NCBI GenBank assembly: GCA_021401465.1
Contig: JADDMT010000204.1
Span: 1-38,140, forward strand
DNA length: 38,140 nucleotides
Source: Teratosphaeria epicoccoides
Taxonomy: Eukaryota > Ascomycota > Dothideomycetes > Mycosphaerellales > Teratosphaeriaceae
Direction: 5' to 3'
This document shows positions 10,828 to 21,960 of the stretch, in pieces (the stretch's first letter is position 1; each line of letters opens with the position of its first letter). Made by a program: the position numbers and the translations under genes. The notes under the pieces are model-generated. The model was not told where the DNA came from, did not search any database, and was given only the letters and a program-made list of their open reading frames with translations.

Positions 10828-11462
10828 CTGCCTCTCTTCCTATGAGGATGTCCCTAGCCTTACTAAGTAATACGCGCGGAATATATAGGGTACAGGATAT
10901 AGCATGCTTACACCACGTAAGAGTAAATAGGTAGATAGCCTACATAACATGTGTTATGCGTATACCTTAACACCTTCGTAGCAAGTACAGGGTAGAGGCT
11001 ACTAACTTAGGCGGGTTTTAATCTGTTACATGTTAGGCAGCTTTGCGACACCTTCGCTTTACATGTACATTGAGATATCAGGAAACTATGAGTACATACT
11101 TTAGTTAATCTTTGAAATTATAGGGCGAGCATGTACGCTAGCCTTGCTAAGTAGCTTAGCTGTCTATATTTAGTCGTGACTATGAAGAACGTGTTACAGA
11201 ACCTTAGGGGTAGTAGGAATATACGCGGACACTCTGCGCATACTACTTGAAACAGTAGGAGTACACTCCTAGCGCGGGTCTCGCCACATTTTCATGCTAG
11301 TAGACTAGCATAAGTGTAGTTAGCATACATGCGAGATAGCCGCGTTATCTGTTCTTACATTATTCGGTTCCCTTGTAAGTTAACTAAAGGTAGGTACTCT
11401 GCGCATGTAGTTCGAGTTACTAGCTTAACGGTTACAGTAGGTAACAGGGGGGCTGTTAGAGG

Positions 11463-11470
11463 TATAAAAA
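11463..11470 (+). promoter_or_regulatory. TATA box for the antisense ORF, copy B
   Basis: TATAAAAA lies 81 bp before the ATG at 11551. Copy A has the same box at the same distance (3939-3946, minus strand). It points to an independent RNA polymerase II promoter inside the element, opposite in direction to gag-pol. Confidence 0.5.
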
Positions 11471-11550
11471 CCTTGTCGCTTTCCTAAACTTCCTGTTCTA
11501 AAACACTAACATTGACCTCTGCTTCTATTTTGCTTAGCCTACGCCTTACT

Positions 11551-13122
11551 ATGTCTACGGGTCTAAACTAGAGCTTCTTCTTCTTTAATTAATCAATTAA
11601 GATCAATTAACTTACCTTAGTAGTAATAGCTTATATGCTACAGACTAAGTTCGACGCTACTTACTCTGCCCGCGATTAACGCTTATGTTAATAATGCCTT
11701 AACAACCTTAGTAGCTAAGCTGCATACATCTCTCCTCCGCGTGTTAGTAAGGTGTCCCCTACCCGCAAGGTATACGTGGCTTATACTAACTAAAGCGTAG
11801 CTAAGATCTACGTTAGCGGATTTAATAAGGGTAGTGTCTACTATAATTATGTTAACTATAATAGCAAGCATCAAAAATGCCAAGACCTCCCTAAAGAGGT
11901 ATATAGCAAGTACAACTAGCTCTACTATAACATCGATAACTTCTAGAGTACATGCGACAAGGGGATTACTAAAGGTACTCTAACTATAAACAGGCTACAG
12001 GCTAAGTACTATAAGGTACTTGCCTACCTGCTTGGCGCCCTCTTGTGCTTTACCGTAACTGCTAACTATTCTCACAGCAGTGTTCGCTTGAACTCTCTAC
12101 TAACAGGCGAAAACATTTGTCTAGGTCTAATCGTAGACTTAGTTCAGAAGATCTTAAAGGTGCTAACTATTAGGGTTAAGACCTTCGCTATAGTACGCAT
12201 ATAGTACAAGTACACTCTAAGTATAAATGCTAACTTTCTCCGCTAGGCTCACGTTAGCGTCGAGAAATATCCGACTAGCCGTTAGCGTCAGCAACTCGGG
12301 GCCCTTGCCTCTATTAACGATGACTTTAAGACGCGGATAATCCGTAAGAAGGTTATTAAGCAATTCACCGTTCCTGCCGCTAAGGCTACGCCCTAGCGCC
12401 ATACCGAGAGGTAGCCTGCCTCTAAGCTAGTCCTAAGGACTAAGCCGTAAGTTACTTACTTAAATCCTGTCGCATGCGTACAGCTAACACATTATAGCGC
12501 TACTACCTACGCCACCTTAACGCTACTATCTAAGAAGAAGAAGAAGGCTAGGGCCGAAATTAAGGTTAGTAACGAGGAAGCCGAACCTTCCCTGCTTGTA
12601 ATCCGCACTATGTCTGCTAAGATACTAAGGTACTAGCCTCTAGGCTAGATCTTTGAGGATGAGGAGGATGACGACGTCTAGGATACCTTCGGTCCTAACG
12701 TGATCCCTTCGCGCCATAGTGTTACCATACTAGTTACGCCTAAGGGAGACACTAAGTCTAATGATGTAGTCGACACTCGTGTTAAGAAGCGCAAAATAAT
12801 CTCGAGGGCTAAGCGCGATAGCCGCAAGCGCGCCTGAGTCTCTTCGCCTTCTGATACTAAGGATAAGGTAGTTGTTATGACTAGGCGTAGTAAGGATGTC
12901 GCTAGTTCTCTAGCTACTATAGGCTCTAAAGACAAGCTCTGTTATAACCTACTAAAGAAGAAGATGCCGGCCTCTCTTCGTGGCGTTGCTACTCCTGTTA
13001 CTCCTAGTCGCTTCAGGGTGTTTAGTAGACCCCGTGTAGGTAGGTAGTCCCTAGTGGACCGTAACAAGAAAGACTCTTCTGCTTCGGGTTTAGTTAGGAA
13101 GCCCCTAACTAGTAGTCGCTAA
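11551..13122 (+). pseudogene. Antisense ORF of Gypsy copy B: ~523-codon cysteine-cluster protein relic
   Basis: Opposite in strand to gag-pol, filling the gap between the chromodomain and the 3' LTR. From ATG 11551 (MSTGLN) to TAA 13120-13122 the phase is kept for 523 codons. Interruptions are about 20 TAG/TAA and one TGA near 12837. N-terminal third: RLCQQCL (CxxC), ISPPRVSK, VYVAYTN (copy A has VACTN), and YNYVNYNSKHQKC (copy A VNCNSKHQKC), i.e. spaced cysteines as in a zinc cluster. Middle: hydrophobic YYKVLAYLLGALLCF. C-terminal half: strongly basic (LLSKKKKKARAEIK, RVKKRKIISRAKRDSRKR) with an acidic patch FEDEEDDDV, like a nuclear DNA- or chromatin-binding protein. It is not gag, pol or env. 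The end lies 140 bp from the pol stop, tail to tail. Function unknown. The TAA could itself be a mutated CAA. Confidence 0.6.
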
Positions 13123-13262
13123 GTATTAGCTACAAAGCTAATCTAAGCATGTCTCTTTTTCTCCTTAGGTTCTTTCTAGGTATGCCTTTAGGCATTAACG
13201 ATGTATAAGTAGGGCGTTTGCTTCTTGTTATTACTTCGCGCGTTATGCGCTATATACATATG

Positions 13263-16200
13263 TTAAGAATTCTGCTCCGAAACTCTTATCTTCCTACGAA
13301 TCGACCTTCTTAAGCCCTACTTACGCCTCCTCTGCTCTTCAAATTCACTAATAGCTTCTAGAGCGTTCTTGTAGTCTTCGGCTAGAACCTATTATGTGTA
13401 CTTAGGTAGGTATCCTTTCTACTTTACTAGATAGTACATTACGCCTTTACGCTACATACTATCCTTAATACCCTTAACTTCCTACTCTTCGTTCTCTTCT
13501 GCTACTAGCATTAGGTCCGCAGGCTCTTCGCCCTTACGCTGTACCTATAGTTCGAGTAGAGATACGTAGAAGATGTCATGTACATAATACGACGATAGCA
13601 ACGATAGCTAGTATGCCTGCGAGCCTATTACGTCGCGTATCTAGAAGGGTCCGACGAACCTTAGCGTCATCTTCTTACTTAGAAGTTTTAGCTTGAGATT
13701 CTTCGTTAATAGTAATACCTTTATACTAACTATGTACTACATCGGTTTAGCATAGGCGTTATTATGTTTAATCTAGGATTTTGAGGCCTTTTTCTAGTGT
13801 TCTATTAGCACCGAATATACCTCGCGCATACACCGCGCTAATTCCGCGGCAGCTAGCACCCTCTCCTTAGAAGACTTGTCCTAAGGCGGTTCTAGGTGTA
13901 TTTCTAGATTAAAGCTATAAAGAATCTAAAATAGCGACATACATATAGTAGCATACATACTGTTATTAACTGCAAATTCCGCCATAGGAATTACATTAGC
14001 CTAGGCATCCTAGTTCTTAGTATAGTAGCACCGAAGGTACTACTTAGGAGTCTAGTTTATACGTTTAGTCTAACTATTAGTCTGTAGATAGAATGCTATA
14101 CTTAGGCGGTACTTAACACGCGCCTTAAACAAAAATTCTTGCTAGTATTTACTAGTAAAGACAGAACCTTGATCTAATAGGATACTTCGGGGGACACTAA
14201 AGCGCTATATGACTTTGTCACGAAGTAGTCGCGCAAGCTCGCTACTTATGCACTTTTTCATACATAGGATAAAGACATTTATCTTCGAGTATTTGTCGAC
14301 TACTATAAGGGTAGCATTAACTACATTGCCTCTCTACTTTGCTAGTAGTAAATTAGTAATGAAATCTAAAGTTAAGTCTTACTATAGTCTCTCTAGTAGT
14401 AGGAGTACCTAAGCATTACTGTAGGGGTAATAGCGCCAAGATTTACTAATCTAGCATTTCTAGCAGGATTTAACATAGTCAGAGACATCCTGTTCTAGCG
14501 TTAGCTACTAGTATTTACGTCTAAGAAGCGCGTTTGTCTTCTCTACGCTAAAATGGCCTGCAAGTTCATTGTCATGATAAATATAGAGGAGCTGCAAACA
14601 GAGTACGTAGTTAGCGGGTACGTAGAGCCTATTGTCAAAGTACTACAAGTCGCCTAACTTAGTCTAGTACTTCGGACTGCCTGTAGTGTCCTAGAGAGCT
14701 ACACCCTCATTAATTAACTCTGGTTCTCGCTCTTGTAACCGCTAAATAAGTCTCGAGACTTCTTTAAATAGTTCTTTAGACATTGCATACTTACTATATA
14801 TAAGCTAGTTAACTACTACATGGATCGAGCTAGACATAGTCGCTATAACTGCTAGATAGGAGGGTTTGTCACTAGTAGAGGCTATGAGGCCCTATTAGAC
14901 CTGTAGTCGACCTACAAGAGGAGCTAAAAACAGATTGCTACTCTAAACTACAAGCTTCGTTTGTAGCGTAAGGAGAAGCTATTAGTTACCCTGCTCCCTA
15001 GTGTTGTAGTCTAGTCGTCGCGAAGGACCGTTAGCCGGATTCGTCTTTCTAGAACAATGCTAGATAACGAAGTCAAAGCTAGCAAGGAAAGTCGCCTACC
15101 TTGCTTACTGACTACTTAGCTACTTTACGCCTATGAAGCCGCGAAGGTTATTATAGTTAGTAAGTACCTTGATAGGGTACGCTACGCCTTTGAGGTAGTG
15201 TTAGTACTCCTTAAAGCTGTCAATAATAGCTAAAAGCTCTTAGTCGTAAGTCTTATAGTTAAGCTTAGCGCCCTGCATCTTCTACGACTAGAAGGTAATT
15301 AGGTACTATTACGTACTACCTTCATGCGACTAGAGCTACGATATAATTGCGGCTATTACGAATTTGAAAGCATTAGTCTCTATTTAGATCTTCGTAGTAG
15401 GGTCAAAGTGCTAAAGTATAGGTGTAGTTTAAAAAGCTGCTTTAAGTTTAGAGAAAGTCTTACTCTAAGCCTCCTCCTAAGGTACTATCCCTAGCTTTTT
15501 TCCTCGAACCGCGCCCTTTGCGAGGGCCGTGAGGGGAGCTACGATCTTCGAGTAGGACCATATAAATCTGCGGTAGAAGTTAGTAAACCCTAGGAACACC
15601 TGCACTTCTTAGAGGGTAGTTAGCTACAGCTACTCCGCGATTACAGACACTCTTTAGTCATCTATGATGACTCCTTCTATAGAGACGATGTATCCAAGAA
15701 ACTTAATCCTATCTGTCAGGAATAAGCACTTCTTTAGGTTCGTATACAGAGCGAACTTATAGAGCCGTTCGAGTACTATCCTTAGATGCTAAATATGCTC
15801 TTCCTTTAAGTCGGAGTAGACTAGTATATCGTCTAAATATACTACGTAGTAGGTGTTAATGAGGCCGGCTAGGGCTTAGTAAATATACGCTTAGGACGTC
15901 ACTAGTAAGTTAGTTAAGCTAAATAGTATTACTATATACTTGAAGTATCTGTACTATGTTTAGAACATAGTCTTCTACTTGTCGCCCTTTCAGATTAGTA
16001 TCTAGTAGTAGGCGTCCTTCAAGTTAATAGACAAGAAGATGGCGGCGCGACTAAGGCAGTCAAGCGTCTCGCTAATAAGTAGTAGGGGGCAGCGGTTCTT
16101 CTAAGTTACCGCGTTAAGGCCCCTATAGTTAACGTATAGGCAGAGCGTGTTATCCTTCTTCAGGACGAACATAAATAACGCTCTAGCCTCGCTGTTACTT

Positions 16201-18227
16201 CGTCGGATCCACGCGTTCCTTTGCGCCTTGTAGAGATAGTCTCGAAGTGTTTCGAGCTATAATTCCGACATAGGGTATAGAGGTTAATACGGAGGATTAT
16301 AACCCTCCTTAAGGTTAATCGCATGTTCCGCATCTAGGGCCTAGGCATAGGCCGTAGCCTCTACGTCGAAAATATCGGCGTATTCCTCTAACTTAGGCAG
16401 AAGGGTAACGTCTTCCTTAACGTTCTGTATGCAGACTACATACACACATTAGACCTTCTTCATGTCCTTGTAGAAGCCATGTGCGTCACGTATCCTTACT
16501 ATAGGAACTTTGCCTATAGAGCCATAGAACTAATTGCTAGTAGCTCTATTAACAACGACTCCCTGCTTGTAGCGCTAAGGGCGGCCGAGTAGGAGCTCCT
16601 TATTAGGAACGTCTTTAGTGTAGAAGACTTCGTTAGTCTCGCGCACTTCTCCTAAGGAGTCTGCGAGTTAGAGGCGCACGTTATACGTGCCTCGAGCTAC
16701 TACGCCTTTGCCCTAAAAGGACTTCATAGTAGGTAGCAGGGCTCCTAGGATTAGCTTCAAACTAAGCTATACGATTACCTACTAGGGTATCACGTTAACC
16801 TCTACAAGGTCGTCTAACATATAGTCTACTAGCTTAAGCGAGCTATTAACTCGGACTATACCGGATAGGTACTAGGCAGGCCACGAGTCTACACTATTAG
16901 TAACAGACAGCTTAGATACCTGCGGTAGCTATTCGGTTGTCTTAGGCTTGTCCTTTTTTCGCCTCCTCTCTAGGGAGGTTTTAGACACCTTGCTTACCTT
17001 TTTCCTATTACTTCGTTTAGGATAGCAAGCCGCCTAGTAGTCCCTTACTCTACAGATGTAGCAGCTGCTCGGAGGCTTCTCGCTACTATCTTTAGGCTTA
17101 GAGGGCTTACTCCTCTAGAATGAACTACCGCGTTAGACGTAACCCTTAGGGCGCTTGTAATAGCGGCCCTTTAGTAGGTCCTTAGGGCTTAGACACTTAT
17201 TATCCTTGCTGCCTAATTTTCTATTTTGCTTTAAGGTAATCTCTATACATGTCGCAAGGGACACGAGGACTTGCCGAGTTGTCAGAAGTTCATGAAAAGT
17301 CGTGATTATATTCTGAAGATCTTCATCAAGTTTAACGAGTAGGTACTACATACGTTACATCTTAGTATAGGGTAGCATCTGTCTCTCGAGTATAGCGAGG
17401 TAGGTAGTAAAGCTAGAGGTTGTTTGTCCCTTCCCCTACTTAGCCTTCTCATACTCGACAGACATAGTAAGGGCATAGTTCCCTAGATCCTTGACCTAGT
17501 CGACACAGAACTAGCGAAAGTCCGCCTATGTATACGTTCTGTTATAGACCTGTATAAAGTTATACCGCTTATACTAATTGTTATGAGGTTCCTTATCCTC
17601 TTCGAGCTACATTACACTAAAGGCGACTCGTTCGCCCTCTATAGAATATCTACGTAGGTTAAGCGTAAAAACTACCTTACATGCCTACAAGAAAGTTCGA
17701 GCCTCCTTTAAGGTGTCTCCCTTAAACGGCTTTAGGTTACGTGCGTTACGACTGCCTCCTAGTTAGCCTACTATGGCCCCAAATTTAGGCACTAGACTCA
17801 TGGGCACATGCGGAGAGTCTACGCCTACTAGTAAGTTGTCTTCGCGGGTCCCTAGCGTGAAATCTTGCTAGATTTCTTCGTCTACTAGTTTATTAGTACT
17901 ACTTATAGCGACGTCTTTGTCGTCCTTGCTATTGTTGCTACTAGAAGCAGTGCGGCTCTAGCTCTAGTTTGTAAGGCAGTTCGCGACCTAATCGACAATC
18001 ATGGCTACAAGGGCTAGGTCGATAGTCAGGGTTAGCTATAGTCCCTATGTAAGGGGCCTATTACCTTGTCTACTACGGAATTAGCCTCTAGTAGAACTGT
18101 CGCTTAATGTAGTATCGCTCGTAGGGGGTGCTTCTACAGGCTAGTTACTTAGGCTAGCTTCGCTATTATAGGCGCTTAGGATAGCACTCGCTACACGTTA
18201 GTTGCGAGTACATAGTACTCTAGACAT
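13263..18227 (-). pseudogene. gag-pol polyprotein of Gypsy copy B (chromovirus), RIP-inactivated
   Basis: One phase from ATG 18227 to TAA 13263-13265 (1655 codons), with no net frameshift although riddled with TAG/TAA. Domains in order: capsid-like Gag, then a CCHC-like knuckle (CYIC...C, about 17030-17072) whose His is now Tyr. The protease motif is LDDLVEVN (relic of LDSGAEVN, about 16790-16823). Reverse transcriptase follows with FVLKKDNTLCLYVNYRGLN and the catalytic YLDD box at 15828-15839. RNase H/linker follows, then integrase with HDNELAGHFSVEKT (from 14576) and a DDE core. The C-terminal chromodomain has KGYLPKYT and ALEAISEFEE. Gag and pol are fused in one frame, as in several fungal chromoviruses. 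Role when active: reverse transcription and chromatin-directed integration. Confidence 0.88.
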
Positions 18228-18276
18228 ATCGTAGTATTCTCTGCTAGACTGCAAAGCAGGGGGGAGAAAGCAGAAC

Positions 18277-18636
18277 TAATATAGATATATATACTATATG
18301 ATGTAAAAATATCTCGTAGTATGACAGAGTAATCTGACCTTTTAATAGGTATAAGATAGCGCTGCTTTCTGCTTATTACAGAGGTAGCGCTAAGGGTACT
18401 TATAACCCCTGACGCCCCTTAATTAGGGAAAGCATGTCTGAGCCTATCCCTGTAGGGGTATCGTAGGGTTAGCGACGTAGGGGCATCCTATGTTAACTAT
18501 TAATCCTACTTAGACGACATACAAGCTAACGTATGTACGAAGGACCCCCTTGCTATATGTAGCAGGGTTACTACATACTAAGGGTAGGCATTAGAACCTA
18601 TGCGGCTCTAATAGCTCCCTAGTATTAACCGTATTA
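18277..18636 (-). repeat. 5' LTR of Gypsy copy B (360 bp)
   Basis: Same length and termini as the other two family-1 LTRs. The outer flank on the minus strand ends ...CTATGTAAC, and those last five bases (18637-18641) equal the five bases after the 3' LTR of copy A (4942-4946). Confidence 0.85.
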
Positions 18637-19197
18637 GTTACATAGATTAATAGCTAGCTTGCCTTTATTAGTCTCTATAATATAGCTAGCTATGTTATAC
18701 TTATGTAGGAGGGCATCTTTCTCTTTAACACTAGTGTTATAATCATACTACTAGCTATCCTTAGACTTATACTACTAATTAGTAGTATTCTTAGTCTCTA
18801 GATAGTTTAGACTACTACTATAAGTTAGTAACTACTCCTATAAGTATGCTATAAGCATAGAAACAACTTTTACTAGCGCTAGTAGTAGCAGCTTAGGTTC
18901 AGGCAAATTAGTAGTTAATACTTCAGCTATTTTAGTACCTTGTTAGGTATAATATTAGAGTAATTCAAGTGTGTAACATAGTAAGTTAATAGCGATAAGG
19001 AGGCATTACTTATACCTAGGCTAACAATAGCATTAGAATCACAATATTAATCGCTAGTAAAGTGATATCTAATAATAACTAACTTACTTGAAACCAAACA
19101 CATGATGATATTACTTAGCGCTTACGCATCTGCACTTTAGCAACTTTAGACTACTACCTGCTACACAAAAAAAGTCCCTTAGATAGCGTAAGATCAT
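18637..19197 (-). pseudogene. 5' half of the split cysteine-cluster ORF
   Basis: Frame on the minus strand from the in-frame ATG at 19197 to the LTR edge, 187 codons, interrupted mainly by TAG/TAA. Recognisable stretches include EVLTTNLPEPKLLLLALVK, SVKEKDALLHKYN and the last codons AINLCN. The terminal CN joins NKC... of 4942-5594 to recreate a CxxC (LCNKCTKRG) in frame, giving ~402 codons in total. The true start is uncertain: an N-terminal exon or a different ATG is possible. Middle cysteine cluster plus C-terminal coiled coil suggests a DNA-binding protein, probably itself carried by a repeat, since RIP has hit it. Confidence 0.5.
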
Positions 19198-21960
19198 TTG
19201 TCCGCTCCTCTGTTTCACGCATTAGATGTATTACCTGCTACACATACTTACTAGAGCGTCACTATTTGGCTAATAGTAGGCATGTAGTCGCATTCTAGAT
19301 GATAGACAAGAACAAACTAGTATATATAGCATTACAGAGTACGACACTTCGGCTTTAGTAACATGTGAAAACCTACATAAGCCATGAAGCTTATTCGGCG
19401 GGAATCGGCTACTTGCCTAAAATGGCAATCTCCTACGAGAACGTTTCCTGCGACGTCGTCTCAGGCCTAACGCATAAGAACAACTCTTCCCCCTGTCAAG
19501 TGCGCCTAAGCTAGCGGAGTCTAATTCTCCTGCAGCTAACGTAACCTCCTTTACAAGCAAGACCGCAATTACGCTAGCTACGTGATCAAGCGGGCTATTA
19601 GCGTTAATGCTAACAACAACATTGTTAAGCTTAAGACCAAGCTACTAAAACACTCTTACTACCCTCTTAAACTCTACTAGACCTCTTCTTCCTCCGCTAG
19701 TACCCTAAGTTAGAAGCTCTACTATTCTGTTGTTAACAGTACTACGAGGAAGGGTCACAGGAGCGATTTAAGGGCTAAGGCTATAGCACGTGCTAGTGTA
19801 GTAAGGCAGAGCTAGAAGGAGAAGAGAGTACGTGCGGCGCTAATGCTAAGGGGTAAGAAGGCGCTTACGAAGGCGCAGAAAGGGGGTCGAAGATAGCGCG
19901 TAAGGTAGATGTACGCCTGAGGGAATAATGAAGGATAGTAGGCACGAATAGATATCGCGGCGTTCTTAGGCTTGCTTAATAGACATTAGAGACATAGTAG
20001 ATAAAACATTAGGATTCTAAACCTACAGTCCTACAGATTAGTTGCGAGCTCTATAGTCTATCATGCTATACTTGCGAAAGCGCCCTACTATGCTAGTAGT
20101 AGTCACTAAACAGTAGCCGCGCCTATGTATCTACAGGTTAATTTAGTAGCTACTATAGCCCTCTTTGCTTCTATGACGTCCTCGGGTGTAGTTAAGAGCA
20201 TAAGGCTCTAGACTACGTTAGTCCTTCTCTACTAATGCCTCGTCATGCCCTAAGCTAAAAGAGAGCTACAGCTGTAGCGCCTTGAAGAACGACCGAGCTA
20301 TAGCGCTCTCTTATGTCTAAGCGAATAACAAGTTAACATTAAACAGAGCAAACACTGTAGTTACCTTTAGCCTAGTTATAACAAGGCGCACATACATTGC
20401 TATAGAACACTAATAACAATAGCTACCTACTATAGTATAGCGTTACTAGTAATCAAGCATTACTAGCTAGATTTCTCGCGCTCTTGTTTAGCTAGTCGCA
20501 TACTACTAAGCCTTCATACTACCTATAGCGTATACTAAGCCTATCTAAAGGCTCTTGACTACTAAGCACGCTTCGTCGACATAGTAGCTACAGTTCGCTA
20601 CAAAGGAGCAGAGGTCATATAAGAGTAGGACTTAAGTCGAAGCGCATCTAGACAGTTTTGTTCATAATAAAGGCTATTATAGAGCGAGCGATCTCTACTT
20701 GTAGGCAGAGCGTAGAAGTGTAGTTACTATCAGCCTAGCAAAAGTAGTGATAATGACAATAATGACATAATTACCTTCCTAAGCAAATTAGCATGACAAG
20801 CGTAGTCTAGTAAGGTAAGTCTACTATAGAACCTTAGTAGCAGGCAAAGCTTAAGCTAAGTGTGCTTATACTAAAGTAATTACCTGTTAGTAGGCAGTTA
20901 GTATTGTCTACATTAGAGTAAGCCTTATAGGCAAACGCGGCTAATTTCCTATGACTAGGATCTAGAGGCTTCTACTAGCTAGGTAAGAGACTACAGCTAA
21001 CTGTTCTAGCTGCTTAGGAGGGTTAACACTAGGTCACATTAACCTAGAGTTCTATAGTATACTTAGGTACAAGCCATGAATCTGTTTAAGGAGTTCTATT
21101 CTATAACATTACATTATTATAGGGATAAACTTCTTGTAGACAAGGAGGAGGCTAACAGGCATCGATTTAGGGGTAGCAGAGAAGACTACTTACAGGACAA
21201 ATAGTAGACAGATAACCTAAGATAGGTACTATGTAGAGGATAAAGATTAAGACTAAAAAGATCTTTATAGACATAGTCTTGTCTAGAAAAGAATTTGAGA
21301 CTCTCCTAAACTAAGACGCGTAATAACATGTATATAGTTTAGTCTCCTTATTAACGCAAGCATAGAAGGCTATAGAGAAAGCATCGAACTAGAGAGTAGA
21401 GTCATACGTAGCATGTATAATTTACTTGCTTACCTAGCTAATCATAAATTTTTTTAACAGAACTACCTTCTATAGTTCCCCCCTAAGTCTAATTACTCTT
21501 GCTCTCTCCCTCGCTCTGCTAAATATTGTTCCTAGACAAATATAACAGTTAGCTACTAACAGTAGTGTAGGAAGACATGCTAAAAGTAGTTCCGCGCCTT
21601 GTTACTTACTAGCTAGGCTTCTATAGTAGCTAGCCTAAGGATCTAGATATAAGACGCTATTCTTAGGTAAGCCTGCTAAGGACATGTATGCTAGAGGTAA
21701 TATAGTAAGCTCTAATAGCTCCTACAAGCTACCCTTGCTATCTCTCCTTGTTACTACTATTATTAGGACTGCTATCCTTGCTGCTATCCTTGCTGCTACC
21801 CTTGCTGCTGTCCTTGCTGCTATCATGGGACTTATTACCTTGCGGCTCTCCTTACAGATAGCTTCAAGTATGTTAAGAAGTAGTAGTTTTGCTTTGCTAC
21901 TTAAGTTTTGTAGAGTATCCATGACACTTTTTGATGGTTCAAGGTTAGATTGACGATTAA
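19198..21960. other. RIP-mutated repeat DNA; possible long minus-strand ORF at ~20015-21922
   Basis: No family was recognised. On the minus strand one phase can be followed from 21922 (MDTLQNLSSKAKLLLLN) to about 20015, with dozens of TAG/TAA and three TGA. It contains protein-like stretches such as DPSHRKLAAFAYKAYSN and EIARSIIAFIMNKT. At 19513-19920 the plus strand also reads as a basic open frame (KEKRVRAALMLRGKKALTK). Because TA-rich RIP DNA inflates such readings, neither is called as a gene. GC-richer unmutated-looking DNA occurs near 19395-19500. RIP signs fade out around 21960. Confidence 0.3.
21771..21824. repeat. 12-bp tandem repeat, about 4.5 units
   Basis: Units of GCTATCCTTGCT with single changes. 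On either strand they encode an Ala/Ile-rich four-residue repeat (ILAA plus, ARIA minus), so they sit in a possible former coding frame close to the boundary of the RIP block. Confidence 0.65.

Larger units (their letters stand above)
10468..18636 (-). mobile_element. Ty3/Gypsy chromovirus copy B, full length, RIP-mutated
   Basis: Complete element of 8169 bp: 5' LTR (18277-18636), a 49-nt leader, gag-pol (18227 down to 13263), an antisense ORF (11551-13122), a polypurine tract next to the inner edge of the 3' LTR (about 10828-10842 on the plus strand) and the 3' LTR (10468-10827). No primer-binding site complementary to a tRNA was recognised after the 5' LTR. The 5' flank is GTAAC (minus strand) but the 3' flank is GCCGC, so the two flanks are not a matched target duplication. 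Inactive because of dozens of stop codons. Confidence 0.9.

Noticed and set aside
788..18227. A nuclear code with TAG reassigned to glutamine
   Set aside because: TAG stands at both Gln and Trp positions, TAA also occurs, and Cys/His to Tyr changes accompany it. The island genes use normal stops. RIP explains all of this.
19513..19920. Basic plus-strand frame as a transposase C-terminus
   Set aside because: The opposite strand reads equally protein-like here, and no catalytic motif or terminal inverted repeat was found.
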